A DNA stretch of 64,000 bases, taken from NCBI GenBank assembly GCA_900208305.1, contig OAPG01000007.1:124001-188000 (forward strand), read 5' to 3'. Under the pieces are notes generated by a model. That model had not been told where the DNA came from, ran no database searches, and was given only the letters and a program-made list of their open reading frames with translations. Position numbers and translations under genes: made by a program. The DNA is from Melanopsichium pennsylvanicum (Eukaryota; Basidiomycota; Ustilaginomycetes; Ustilaginales). Shown here piece after piece: positions 21,609 to 32,987 of this stretch; within the stretch, counting starts at the first letter, position 1, and the number at the start of each line of letters is the position of its first letter.

Positions 21609-22700
21609 AAGTCACTGCCACGAGTTCAGCCACAACACCCACCTCTGCTTTGGCGATTCGGCGGCTGCACTGTGCCGCCATTAAGCACTGCGATCCTCCT
21701 CTCCTTTTCCACTGATGTAACCCAGCTACTAATTCGTATTGTAAGTCTCGGGCCAGACGGAAGACGGAAGTAAATACCGCAAAGAGCTCACATTCGGCTC
21801 TTGGCGAGCAAGCCTGGGTATTGTTCGCCCACGCTTGCCAACGCTTGCCAACGCTTGCCAGCTTGCCCCCCTCCTTGCTGTGCTCAATACGCTGCTTGTG
21901 CTGCTACGAAAAGCATTATTCGCCTTTTTCATCGTCGATGTGTACAATCTGGGTCCTGAACCGTCTTTCTTCCCATCTCTCTCTTCACTCATCCTTCTCG
22001 TCCTTTGTCTTCTGTGACGATGACCCTGAATGCGCTGCTACGCTCTCCGTCTGAAGTGCTGCAAACCCCGACCCAAGTTTCATGCAAAAGCCTGACCCTC
22101 CTCCTCTCTTTTGCCATCAATGCTTGATTCATGCCGTCCGCTCCCTTTTTCAAGCCCCTTCTCTTCGAGGTGCCTTCTGGCTGCTGTTTACGCCTTCATC
22201 CGTTGCGCGCCGCTATGCATCGGGGCACTGGGCGTCCATGAACTGTAAATGCCACAATCCTGGATTCTCGATGAGGTTCACTTCTTTCTGAGCATATCGA
22301 CGGACTGGCTGCTGCTGCTGCTGGTGGTGGTGTTTGTCGCCTTGCTTCTGGCGCCGTGCGGATAGGACCCTCGTTTGTGCCTTCGCTTGGACGCCGCCCG
22401 CCGTGCCTGCACTGTGCCGGATCTTCGGAAGTTGTTCATTCCTCTTTCATTCTTTGCTACTCGACCTCCTGCTCCTCCGTACTCTGGCAGCCTTTGTTCA
22501 ACTTGTAATTCTTTGCTGATATCTTCCCCCTCCTTTCCACTTGACCCCTCCACCTCGATGAGTCCACCTACCTTTGCTTCCATCAGCGTCGACGTCGTCA
22601 CCTTCATTGCCATCATTACAATCACCCGTTCAACAATCAAGGCCATTGTGGAAATTAGCGACCCCACATCACGCTCCTAGTCTTGCGCCACACGCATATA
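21600..22700 (+). promoter_or_regulatory. CT-rich block, candidate core promoter region of the RFX gene
   Basis: The plus strand becomes strongly pyrimidine-rich, with many CTCTTC/CCTCCTC runs near 21690-22180 and 22440-22560. Such tracts often flank transcription starts in fungi. No convincing TATA element or CDS is seen. If transcription begins here, the leader of the RFX gene would be several kilobases long. Confidence 0.3.
21831..21860. repeat. Tandem 10-mer, three perfect copies
   Basis: ACGCTTGCCA is repeated exactly three times at 21831, 21841 and 21851, followed by a partial GCTTGCC. It sits at the left edge of the CT-rich block that may mark the promoter of the RFX gene. Confidence 0.9.
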
Positions 22701-25700
22701 TGAAGTCTCTCCTCGGATCCATTTAGACCTCGCCTCGTCACGCTGCCTATAATAACATCAACAGCATTCGAACCGTTCAATTTGACGGCACCTGCACGCC
22801 TTGCGTGTGGCTCTTCACTTGATTCGCACTAATCATCCAGCAAGATCGAGTCTCGACCTCTGACAACAAGCTCAGAGCTCAAGTGTCACCTGCAAGTCTT
22901 TGAGGCACCACCACCATCGGCCGCAAGATCGCCTCATTCGCACCGCTGGCGCAGACAGCTACGGTATACAAACGTCGAAGAGCCTAGCCCAGACCTAATT
23001 AGCTTGGCACAGCCCAACTTATCGCGCATCAGTCGTTTGCGAAAATTGCCTACGCATCGTGCCGCCGCTGAGTTCACGCCGCCGAATAGCAGTGTTTCCA
23101 GCACCATCTTTAGCAGCTATTGGGGATTTCATCTCGCTCTGCCTTGTTTCGCCGGGCTGTACTACGCAGTCCATCTGTTTCGTGGCGTCAGACGCTCAGC
23201 CCAGCCCACCCGAACGCAGCCTGCAAGCCCACCGTGCGATTGTCTTGCTTACACCGGCCATCCTCCCATCGTGCGTTTCGATCCAGCTGCCAATCCGGCT
23301 TCCGTCCATTTCAACAACAACACTAACAACGAGAAGGTGAGTACTGTCTTCCTGCGTATTTTCGAGGGGCCCTTCATAAAGCGCCGACGCACAGCTTGAC
23401 TGTGTGTCCTGTCACGGCAATCACCCTCGGTGTCCGGATTGTTAGCTGATGAAGGAGGGCATGGTTGCGCCGTCCGGGTGCTGCTTCATTGCGACAAAGC
23501 ATGAAGGGGAAAAGGGGGTGGTCGATGTTCTTCTCATCGCGTCTCCTTTCATCGTTTTCACAGCGGACTAGAGCTTGTCCTCACTGGAAACACCGGAAAG
23601 TGGCTGTCCGCACGCCCGCCTGCATCTTCTTCACAAATCCACTCATGATACTTCCGCTTGATCGCCGACGACTTTCGTGTTGGATGAATCGGAGGTGGCA
23701 GCGTAGATCTAGTAGAGAAAATAGGCTGGTTCGGGGAGAGGGGGCGGGTCATAAGCGACCTGTATATGCTTTTCTAGCAACCATTTTGCCCATCTCTACT
23801 ACACAATTACATCTCCTCCGCCCCGTGGGATCCATCATCGTGGCTCGAGCCTCAGGGCTCCCCTCTCTTACTGTATCGAGTTGGCTTACCCGTTCCGCAT
23901 TGATCTTCACGCTCCTTGATTATGGACTAGGTATCTAATCATCTTCCTCAGCCGCAACTCTCTCTCTCCCAGCGTCAAAGGCTTGCACTTCCTCACACTC
24001 GCCGAGCAGGACTCATTTTCATTGTAAGGTAAGTCAGGTTTTGGACCATGACGATTGCATCTCGCCCCGAGCTTGTTCTTTTGTGGTACAGTTCACGCAT
24101 TCTGCTCGTACCAAGCGTGCCATATGCGAAGTTGTACTTAAGATGACGGCAGCTCACGCGCGTTCAGACCCGTTCACGGAAACCCGGTCGAAGTCAGAGT
24201 GTACGATCATCTCCGTCCGCCGATAAAGCGTTGAACAAAATTTTAAGCCTCGAGCTTGAGCGTAAGCCATGGTTTTGCTATGCAGAGGACACGCATACGC
24301 GATTTGATCGGATGAAAAGGCTGTCCTGGAGTAACTCTCTTTGTCAACGTGCCAGTCGCGTCCGTCAAGAAAGTGGACAAGCTTGCGCTTGCCTGACACT
24401 GATCTCAGATTGACTCGTTTCTCAACATTCAGCCGCGAAATTTGATCATTCGGCTAGGCTAGACCGGGACTCCTTTGACTCCTCTAGATTCAGAGGAGGT
24501 ATCTCCTTTTTGCTTTCCTCACCAGAGCCAACAAGTCAATACACCCACTAAGCCACGAGCGCACCAGATGAGCGCTTCGACCGTACGGCGATCGCATCAC
24601 TAGATTCGGGCATCCTTATGGTGGGCATTCAGTGGCTGCGTATGTTTCGAGGTCTGCTGTTTTCGTTGCTGGATGGCGTTGGCAATTGTGAACAAGGGCG
24701 TGCTAAATCGCTTCTTGTTCAGCTGCTTGTGCCAACGTGACAGGCGGTCGAGACATGTGGACTCTGACGCGCTTAGACTGTCTCGCTTACGCGCAGAGGT
24801 CTGATCCACAAGCCTCAAAATTCGAAAAAGACACCGCTTTTTTATGCACGCACGCACGCTCAGTCGGCTTCTGCGCTGCCCCTGCTGCCGAGCTTGATGA
24901 AAATCGGAATTTCGGATCCAAAGGGCAACAACGAGAAAGGTAATATACAGCCTCGACTGGTTGGAATTTCGCCTTTTCTTGCTTTTTGAGCTTTTCGCGT
25001 TCTGCCGCCGTTTCGTCCGAGACTTGGCACTCTCATTCGCCTTTGACTGTCCAAAAGCGGCTTCGTCTTGGTGCGCTCTGCTGGCAAAGGTCCATGTCTG
25101 GCGTCGGCGTCGGGATCATGTGCGAGCCGGCACTAGCATCCCTTTTCCGTATGGTGCCATTCCTGCAACTCAAAGCCACACAACTCAGCCGGCACTCGAT
25201 TGCAGTGATCGTGCCAAAAGCTTCGAGGAATGTTCTTGCTTGAGCTTCGTCATGCGTCGCCGGTCATATCCGAGAGCATCCCTAGCATGCCGCGAAATCC
25301 TTTCTTGTTTCGTTTGCTTGATTTTGCCAAGGTAGCACTTGTAAGTCGGCGACTTGCCCAAGACGAGGTCTACATCGGAACCAAGCCATCGACTTGCATG
25401 CGACAGTCACAGGAGACGAAGCTTCGAGAGTCTATCTTTCACTGTGCATAGTTGCTGTACGGCACCTAGGCATCCGAAGTTTTGGGTTCGCACCCCACTC
25501 TCTCGTCCGTCCCCAATCAAGCTCTGACTTCGCCGCAACCTTAAATATGATTGTCAGGGCATTGCACACTATGAACAGCACTATTGCAACTCGATGCATT
25601 TCAGCCTGCATCTTGCCCGCAGGTGCTAACGGTCCTGCCATTCCTACGCGATGATGAGGGATGATCATCCTTGACATCCGATGCTATTGTAGCTATGCGT

Positions 25701-26140
25701 CGGCACAAATGGTCACCAGAACAAGCTCAGTTAAAGAAGTTCGTCAGCCGTTCACACAAGACATTTCTGTTGTATTGACTGACATCCCGCTTCTCACCAT
25801 TCGCCTTTACCTGAATCTCATGCCTTTACAGACCGTGTTTGCCGATCGCGCTTTTTCCTTCGCAGCCTGGTCGCTGTTTTCACAGCGCAAACAGCAATCA
25901 CCCTGCGATACCTTCCTGCTCTGCTTCCTTGACGCCGCCGCAGATCTCAAAGCAAATCCTCGGTGACCTTTTGGACCGGTTGCAACCTCCGATCAACCGG
26001 CAGCTACTTTTGGAAAATCGTCTCGGTCGACGCTCGACATTGTCACTGTCTGGTCACAGTGTCACGATAGCAACAACAAAACGCATAAAGCAGAAGCGTC
26101 TGGAAACATTCCTCTTATTACCCTAAGCGACCCGTCCGTC
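22700..26140 (+). promoter_or_regulatory. Candidate long, spliced 5' leader of the RFX gene
   Basis: No CDS is evident, but there are good splice signals on the plus strand. A donor AAG|GTGAGTACTG at 23337 matches the proven-looking RFX intron donor (GTGAGTACTT at 26998) in nine of ten bases. A branch-like CTAAT and CTTCCTCAG acceptor end at 23951. A donor AAG|GTAAGTCAGG starts at 24029, which would define a 77-base exon at 23952-24028. Further candidate acceptors include 24493 and 25831 (CCTTTACAG), and a donor-like GGTAATAT lies at 24940. Several short ATG frames in this stretch would act as uORFs if retained. This is inference from consensus only. Confidence 0.3.
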
Positions 26141-29088
26141 ATGTCGGTACCATACTACACAGGTCAGACCAGCTCCTTTGATTCGCCTTACCGACCGGGG
26201 ACAGCCGATAATTCGTGGGAGCAATCAAGATCTTCCTCCATCGGTGATGAACGGCCAGAATTGTACGCTCACATGACGGCTGGTACGACATCCTCACTGC
26301 CTCGTCCCGAGCCTTTGCAGCCTACTCTGCAGTCTGCGATGGGCGGTGCTCAGATGGGTGTCTATCTTGGTCCGAATGCCGTCACCCCTCGCCAGTCTGC
26401 TTTTCCCAGGGATCAAGTCGAGAGCGAGACACACTTCGGCGCAGCTGGAGGCATGGATGGCTTTGATCACTGCGGTCAAGGTGTTATGCCGACTGACACC
26501 CCTCGTGCTGCCCATTTCAGCGCAGCTAGCACCATGGGTATGGGCGCTCAACACGCGTTTGCAACTACTCATCACACCGTGCCAACAAATATGCAGCAGT
26601 CGTACGACACAGCGGCATACAATCGGTATGGCTACCCAGCGCAGACGGCCACAAGCTCGTGGTCTGCCCCTGAAGGGATGTCCATGTCGCAGAACGTCAT
26701 CTACGATACCTCATCGTCCGCCAACACTAGCCCCAACCGCTCGTATACATACCACGATGTGTCCGGCGACCATTATAACCACTCTGGCTATACGTCACAT
26801 ATGAGCTCGCATACCTGTCCAATATATGGACCCTCGACCTCAAAGCTTGGTGCCGCCAGCGCATATGTACCTGCATCACAGCCCGAGTATCAGCCAGAGG
26901 AGATCGATGCCATGCTCAACCAAGTTTCGACTCTGTATACGACAGCAAACACCAAGAAGATGGCCGAGTTCTATCGCGACAAGTGGGCACGCATGTGGTG
27001 AGTACTTCAATCTTTGGTCTGCGACACTTTGTTCATCATCCTTCATCATCCACTGACCTTCGGTGATTTCTTTTCTTTCCCATCTGCAGGCTGACTTGCA
27101 ACTACACTCTCAAGCCATCCATCCAAATCTCGATACCTCGCACTATCTTGCACGAGTCGTATCGACGAGCATGTGAATCATTTGGCCTCGAACCTCTCCA
27201 AGCTGCTTCTTTTGGCAAGGTGCTCCGGAGTCAGTTTCCCGACGTAGCACAACGCCGCTTGGGAGGACGTGGGAAGACGCGTTTCCATTACTGCGGTTTC
27301 GGCACTTCGAATGAGCGCGAAGCTGTCAAAGTCAAGTCGTTACTCGAGGACGAAAAGGCAGGCAAGTTGCAGCTCAGTGCTGGTCTGAGCGCCGAATATG
27401 CTTCTGAAGCTCGTGCAAAGGTTCGCTCCGAGGGTCGCGAAGGCGGTTCATCATTCGGCACCCATGCTGTTTCGGAAGCGTCTCCGGTTCAAGGCTCGTC
27501 GTCTCGCAGCGCGCAGTACCACGACTCGCCACATGCTTCCTTCGAGAACAGCAACATGGCCAACCCGGGCACCGCTACAGACGGCAGACTCATTGCATCG
27601 GCTTTTGCGACCCTCAACAGTTCAGTGCTCACCCCTCCTGGAACTAGCTCAGGCAATTCGCACGGGAGCCAAGATGCATCGCGATATTCACAGGTCCGTT
27701 CGCAGGGTCAGTCATACGCGGTTCAATCTTCTAACAGTGCCATGCCAAGAAGACATACCGTCTCACATTCCTACTCCGGCCTCAGCGACTTGTCTTTCTT
27801 TCCTGGCGGCGATCACCCATCCTCTGAGACCGGCGATGCTGGCATGATGCATTCCGGCGAAGTCCCTGCATTTGGCCACGGCGGCGCTTCGGGAATCAGC
27901 GAACCAGCACAATCGGCATCTCTGATGAACAGCCCAGCCTCGTCACTACATGGCTACCAGTACGTCCAAGATCCTCGCCACACGCCCAGCTCGATACCCT
28001 TTCGGCGATCCTGTCAGGACCTTACCGACTGGCCCGTCCTTCACGACCAAAATTCTACATCCTTCGCCTCGATAAATTATGCAGCAGCATCCAACCCTTC
28101 TGCAGCGTCGCAAGAGTCGTCGCGAAAAGCTTGGCGTGAGTATGAGTCCCTTTGCCAGGCATTGCTCTACTCGATTTACATGGGACCTGACCCTGTCTCT
28201 TTTCAACAGCGAACCATTTCGTTCTGGAATAGTCCAACCCAAGCCACCTACGAAGCATTGCGCAGTGATGCAACGTTGCAAAATATGGTGTTGAGGGCAG
28301 ATGACATCATTTTTCGGCAATTGTTGATCAAGCTGGATGGGATGATTGGCGACGATGTGGCAGAGGAAAGTATGCCCGGATTGAAGGGATTGGTCAAGAT
28401 GTTAGGCGAGCAGATGGAGGATTTGTTTAAGATTGCCCTGCCAGATGCGTTCAGGCGGATAAAGGTGCAGGCATCACTAAAGATGGCAGAGAGCCTGGAC
28501 AAGGTGGTCAAGATCTTTGATGCCATCAAAACATTCAGGGAAGAGTCGATGCTGGATGTTGGTCGGCAAAGCTTTGACGCAGATCTCAACACTGTTAATG
28601 CTCCTCAGCCACCTGACGGCACTCCTTCCATCTCCTCTCCTAGTTGCCACAACCTCGCTTTATCCCATGCCCTCCGCAACACAACCTGGTCTCGGCCTGG
28701 CACCGTATCCTTCTTGAGCTCCACCCCCGCAGAGCCCGTTCCATACTCCCAGCTTCGACGACGTGACAATTCGATCAGCAGCAATTTCTCCGACTCAAAC
28801 AAATGGAATAGTAACGATGCCAACCCTCGTGCTTCTTCTTCAGCCTCGGAAAGCGAAGTGTTGTCGAACATCGATGGTATTCCAAACGACTTTGTCGCTC
28901 CTCTGGCACGGAAGGCACCTAGGTCAAGGATGGCATCCGATACCAGTGGCGGGATCAGTTTGACTTTTGGCAGTTTAGCTCTGGCCATGCCTCAACATGG
29001 CTCGCCGCTGCTGGGTCAGAGTGCAGATGTGCAACAAGCTGTCTCATCGTCAGAGTGGTCTCGATCCATGGAGCGATTGCAAGGGTGA
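26141..29088 (+). CDS. RFX-family winged-helix transcription factor (2 exons)
   Basis: Exons 26141-26997 and 27090-29088, total 951 residues. The intron runs from a GTGAGT donor at 26998 to a CTGCAG acceptor ending at 27089, and the codon split TG|G gives a Trp. Splicing creates the start of the RFX DNA-binding domain: WLTCNYTLKPSIQISIPRTI, then AASFGKVLRSQF, RRLGGRGKTRFHYCGFG (about residues 286-357). The N-terminal part is Gln/Ser/Tyr-rich and disordered. Residues about 630-780 (KAWREYESLCQALLYSIY to VVKIFDAIKTFREESM) form a helical region where RFX proteins carry their extended dimerisation domains. RFX proteins bind X-box inverted repeats; fungal members (CRT1/Rfx1 type) repress DNA-damage and cell-cycle genes. 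The very long gene-free upstream DNA suggests complex regulation. Target genes here are unknown. Confidence 0.92.
26998..27089 (+). other. Intron of the RFX gene
   Basis: 92 bases, donor GTGAGTACTT, pyrimidine-rich 3' end TTTCTTTTCTTTCCCATCTGCAG. Removal is required because the unspliced frame stops at 26999-27001 inside the DNA-binding domain. Confidence 0.9.
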
Positions 29089-30175
29089 AGGTACTCCCGC
29101 ACTGCTGATCTCTTTCACGTTCTTCTCAGTCTGTATTGCATTTTTCCTCTTCCGATTCCTCCATTTTCTTTCTCTCACTCACACTCAAGTTGCGGACTGG
29201 CTCCATACACTCTTTGCATACACATCATTTCCTGCCTCTTGCACTCCCCACTGTCTTTAGTCATGGTCTTTCCTCTTACTTCCAACCGTTTTTCGTTCAC
29301 GCGACCAACCCCACACTTTCGAGCTCTTGATGAGCTCCACTCACAAACTCACTCACAAACATTCACTCACTCGATCCATTTCTGTAACCTTCCACAATTT
29401 TTCTTTTCCAGTCCAGTCCAGTCTAGCTATCTCCATCTTTCCATTCCACAACCTCTCATTCCCCCCCCCCTTTTTTTTTGTTTGAACCAGCCGCAGACAA
29501 CACATACACGAATCCCCCATGTCTACGGTGTTTCCCTCTTTCTTGTTTTGTTTTAATTTGTCTTTACCCCCCTCCCCCCCCCAAAAAAAGAAGTTTTATT
29601 TTATTTTCTTTTTTTGTTCATCATGGTTTGAATTCTTTTTGAGTTTGTTCGTCATGGAAGTTTTGCGTGCTTTTTGGAGTGTCTTGGGGAATTCGGGATG
29701 AGAGAGAGAGAGAGAGGGAGGTGCGGGGGTTGATTGGACGAGAACAATTTTCAGGAAAAACGAATTTTGAACGTTGTTTCAGATGTAGGGATTGCTGTTA
29801 TTTTTTATTGCGTTGCTATAATGGTGTTGTATGTACATGAGTATTGGCTTCGATTGATCTAACGACTAAGCTAGCCGGAAGTTTTAGCTCCTAGCTATTG
29901 AATCTCATTGGTCAAGTCTAAGGACTATGTGTCAATCGGGCCGATAGCGGTTGGTTCTGTTAGGTCTTTGTCATGTAATGTTGGATCTTCATCGCGTCGC
30001 TTCAACTACATTTGGATCAAATCCAAAAACATTCTACTCCGAGGTCATTTCTGAAAAAAAAAAAAACCAAAAAAAATCTGATGATCTTTGCTTATAAGTA
30101 CGATATACCGTACAAAGGAGTGCACATTACATACACATACTAAAAGCATTCGAAATTGCCTCAGTGTGATCATTT
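29089..30175. other. Convergent intergenic region with pyrimidine and A-rich tracts
   Basis: About 1.1 kb between the RFX stop and the uS9m stop. A CT-rich stretch (29100-29480) ends in a C-run followed by a T-run near 29461-29480. A (GA)n run lies at 29701-29714, and A-rich tracts near 30053-30078. The region probably contains the RFX 3' UTR; I see no CDS. Confidence 0.4.
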
Positions 30176-31333
30176 CTAACGCTTGACCCAGGTAAAAGCC
30201 TTTCTGGCCTTTGCCAAACCTGTTTTTTTCCTCTCAACCATCCTTGGATCTCTCTTCAATACCCCATCCTTTGCCAAGATGTCCTTGACATATTTCTTAA
30301 TTTTCAGACCTTGTTCCATCTCGAGACTGTAACCTGTTTCGGCGACTATGGCGTTTGCTAATGCATGAGCTATTGCACCGGCTTGACCTGATTTTCCACC
30401 ACCTCTTGCGAGTGCAAACACGTTATAACTGCCCAAAGTGCTGGTAAGTTTCAAAGGCCAAGTCACAGCTTCCCTTTCCGCAACACGGGTAAAGTATTCT
30501 GCCAACGGTTGATTGTTGATCAAAATTTGCCCTACATCATCCTGATCTTTGGTGCGAATCACCCAAACTTGAGCCGAACTCTCCTTTCTCCTACCTTTAC
30601 TGTACGCTCTACCGTGTCCATCCACTTTCTTCTTTGATGCATCCCAAAGTGCTTTGTCCGAATCCTTTTCAGCTAAAAGGTTGTTGGTCTTTGCATTCTC
30701 GTTCATAAACCTCTCCAAGGTGTTGTGGAACTTTTCCACCAACAAAGTTTCATCCCCATTGCTCGATCCTACCACACTGTTGGCGCGAAGCAAGCCGATG
30801 CTGTGTAGTTCGGGATTCTGTTCGAATTGCGAAACGAGTCCAGCATAGCGTGCCAAGAGTCCAAGGCGCGAGATGATCTGACGGTATTGAGCCGCTTTCA
30901 AGCCGGTTCCCAAAATTTGTTCGAGTTGAACGGAAGAAACCCAAAGGTTGCCACGAGAAGTACCGGAGGAGACAGCGGGAGGGCCTGAGTTGGGTGGAAG
31001 CAGATGGGCAAATTCGAGAAGACGTTTGGTTTGACGGGTGAGTTCTTCGAGAGAGAGAAGCGTGTCGATGTATGCGGGTCTGCCCGTGTAGTATGCGGGT
31101 GAAGTGGGTTTAACTCTGGATGGGAGTGGGGCTACGGGAGGTAGTCTTGGCATGCGTGCGCGAGAGTAGGCATCAGATGAGGATGAGGAACCAGAAGTAT
31201 GGGCGGAAGTCGAGGCCAAGCGAACAGCAATGGTAGTGGTGGTGGTGGTTGAGATGGCGTTAGAATTCAGAGTGAGCTGGCGAAGAGAAGCGGCCAGAAC
31301 CCGTGTTGAGGGAGCAGGAGTAGCCATCACCAT
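30176..31333 (-). CDS. MRPS9: Mitochondrial small-subunit ribosomal protein uS9m
   Basis: 385 residues. The N-terminus is a mitochondrial presequence (MVMATPAPSTRVLAASLRQL, then Ser/Thr-rich and RLASTSA). The C-terminal third (about 243-385) is a complete S9 domain: GRAYSKGRRKESSAQVWV, ILINNQPLAEYF, GSYNVFALARGGGKSGQAGA (the family signature) and the C-terminal LKRDPRMVERKKTGLAKARK with a final KR that in S9 proteins reaches the ribosomal P site. The extra middle region is helical and typical of fungal uS9m. It shares a divergent promoter with the proteasome-chaperone gene. Confidence 0.95.
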   Translation of the reverse strand: MVMATPAPSTRVLAASLRQLTLNSNAISTTTTTTIAVRLASTSAHTSGSSSSSDAYSRARMPRLPPVAPLPSRVKPTSPAYYTGRPAYIDTLLSLEELTRQTKRLLEFAHLLPPNSGPPAVSSGTSRGNLWVSSVQLEQILGTGLKAAQYRQIISRLGLLARYAGLVSQFEQNPELHSIGLLRANSVVGSSNGDETLLVEKFHNTLERFMNENAKTNNLLAEKDSDKALWDASKKKVDGHGRAYSKGRRKESSAQVWVIRTKDQDDVGQILINNQPLAEYFTRVAEREAVTWPLKLTSTLGSYNVFALARGGGKSGQAGAIAHALANAIVAETGYSLEMEQGLKIKKYVKDILAKDGVLKRDPRMVERKKTGLAKARKAFTWVKR

Positions 31334-31774
31334 AATGGTAGAGACTGGGTCTGCGAAAGTAAGGATGATTCGCAGAGTAATGGTTGAGGTATAGTAGGTA
31401 GTTGATGGTAGCCAGAACTCGGGGAATGAGCCAACACAGTAAGCAGCTTCTAGATGGGTTGAAAAAGGGGAGCCAACTTTCTTTCCGATGTATGACTTTC
31501 CTTAATCACGTGATGTATTCGATCAAACATTTTGCCCTAAAAATTGCTCATCTGGGATAAGATCTAACAACATATCTTTTGGGCGCAATAAAGTGGAGGA
31601 GCATTTCTTGGAAATGCAAAATGGAAATGGAAATTGGCCGCGAAAGCGTACTTTTGCTCAGTAACGTGCAAAAGGTGAATGGTCCAACACCAACATTTTC
31701 CCAAATACCAGGATTCTCTCTTTGATTGTCTCTTTGCCTCTTATCATCACCGTAGTCAACGCAAACTCACAGCA
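31334..31774. promoter_or_regulatory. Divergent promoter of uS9m and the PSMG4-like gene
   Basis: About 440 bases between start codons. A perfect 10-base palindrome ATCACGTGAT with a CACGTG core is at 31505-31514, a potential bHLH (Cbf1-type) site. Similar cores occur in two other divergent promoters of the window. Confidence 0.5.
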
Positions 31775-32455
31775 ATGGCAACTGCATCAAATCATATCAC
31801 ATCTAACTCAGAATTGGTAGAGCCAAACATTACCAATCACATCTTTACGATCGCCCATCCTCAATATCCCTACTTTCTCTCCCAGATTGTCCACCTACGC
31901 TCCCAATCCGGTTCCAGTTTGTTCGTCCACTGCACCTCGATCTCTTCCACCACTGCTCGCTCTCTTTTACCCTCTGCCTCCTCAAACAATCTCACCAATG
32001 CTTCTATATCAGACACGGATGTACAGTTCGATGCAGAGATAGCTGCAGCACTTGTCTCTTCTGATCGATGCGATAACCCTTCTCAACAATCAGCAGTAGC
32101 AATAGCACCGATTGGAAACCTTGCTTCGGATTTTGCACTTGCCATCTCATCCCGCCTATCCTCTTCCTCCTCATCATTATCAAATTTAAGCTCAATGTCT
32201 GGATATAAGTTGGAGCCGATGGCAACATGCATTTCAACCACTACCACTGTTGCATCCACTTCGAGTTTGGCTAACTCCATGTCAAAACGTTTAGCAACCA
32301 AATTAAATTTATCTCAACTCTTCTTGTCGTTGGATATTCCACAAGCTTTACTGCCTTTGCCAGGAAGGGTTCAAAATTCACAAGATTCAAAAGCTCTACT
32401 TATGATTGAAAAGGCGATAAGGGATGCTTGCATTTCCATCTTAAACTCTTTGTGA
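31775..32455 (+). CDS. POC4: Proteasome assembly chaperone 4-like protein (POC4/PSMG4)
   Basis: 226 residues from the ATG at 31775; an in-frame ATG at 31679 would add 32 residues of low-quality sequence. The fold-defining blocks of PSMG4 are visible: an N-terminal strand NHIFTIAHPQYPYFLSQIVH, LFVHC, IAPIGNLASDFALAISSR, a long Ser-rich insertion, then LANSMSKRLATKLNLSQLFLSLDIP and a last helix LLMIEKAIRDACISI. PSMG4 with PSMG3 helps assemble the 20S proteasome alpha ring. It is longer than the human protein because of the Ser-rich insertion. The assignment rests on motif order rather than strong identity, so confidence is moderate. Confidence 0.72.
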   Translation: MATASNHITSNSELVEPNITNHIFTIAHPQYPYFLSQIVHLRSQSGSSLFVHCTSISSTTARSLLPSASSNNLTNASISDTDVQFDAEIAAALVSSDRCDNPSQQSAVAIAPIGNLASDFALAISSRLSSSSSSLSNLSSMSGYKLEPMATCISTTTTVASTSSLANSMSKRLATKLNLSQLFLSLDIPQALLPLPGRVQNSQDSKALLMIEKAIRDACISILNSL

Positions 32456-32488
32456 TTCTAAATTATCATACTCATCACATGATCTCCC

Positions 32489-32490
<2 letters not shown>

Positions 32491-32525
<35 letters not shown>

Positions 32526-32535
32526 ACACACATAC
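32491..32535. repeat. (CA)n microsatellite
   Basis: Fifteen perfect CA units at 32491-32520, then imperfect TACACACA units to about 32535, 36 bases after the POC4 stop and likely in its 3' UTR. Confidence 0.9.
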
Positions 32536-32636
32536 ATGTACACTACACAATGCAAAATCGAGTCCCTCCAATCAATACATTATACAGTACCCTATACAAC
32601 TAAATCAAACAAAACGATTTAGACACGCATCCATAT

Positions 32637-32637
<1 letters not shown>

Positions 32638-32673
<36 letters not shown>
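32638..32673. repeat. Poly(A) tract of 36 bases
   Basis: An uninterrupted run of 36 A followed by A-rich units with single C to about 32702. It could be the footprint of a retrotransposed 3' end or simply slippage; no target-site duplication is obvious. It lies between the POC4 and YAK1 3' ends. Confidence 0.9.
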
Positions 32674-32674
<1 letters not shown>

Positions 32675-32814
32675 AAAACAAAAAACAAAAAACAAAAACA
32701 AACTCAGTTTTGGGTTGAGGACCATAATAAATCCTCTTTACACTACATCCTGCACTGTAATTTACTGTACATCTAAAAGCACATAAGCTTTCCTTCTCCC
32801 AACTGTGATTCTTG

Positions 32815-32953
32815 TCAAAGCCCACTAAATCCGCCGCCACCACCACCACCACTTGGATCCCTCCTCTGTTGCTGCTGTTGTTGTTGTTTCTCACGAGCTT
32901 GCAACTGTGCCACGTACTGCTGTTGTTGCAAATACTGTTGCTGTTGTGCCGCC

Positions 32954-32987
<34 letters not shown>

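Larger units (their letters stand above)
32456..32814. other. Convergent 3' intergenic region of POC4 and YAK1
   Basis: About 360 bases that hold the CA repeat, the poly(A) tract and a TACTGTAC octamer at 32763-32770, plus the presumed 3' UTRs of both genes. No CDS. Confidence 0.5.

Noticed and set aside
22278..22667. 129-codon minus-strand frame in the CT-rich block
   Set aside because: Composition is driven by the CT/AG-rich DNA and several frames overlap; no start context or similarity.
23004..23399. 131-codon plus-strand frame in the gene-poor region
   Set aside because: A strong splice donor lies inside it at 23337 and three frames are open at once; it is more likely non-coding leader than protein.
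25426..25505. tRNA-like element: TGGGTTCGCACCCCA resembles a T arm and CGAGAG/CTCTCG could pair as an acceptor stem
   Set aside because: The conserved A of the T loop is missing, no A-box or D arm is seen and no anticodon arm can be drawn.
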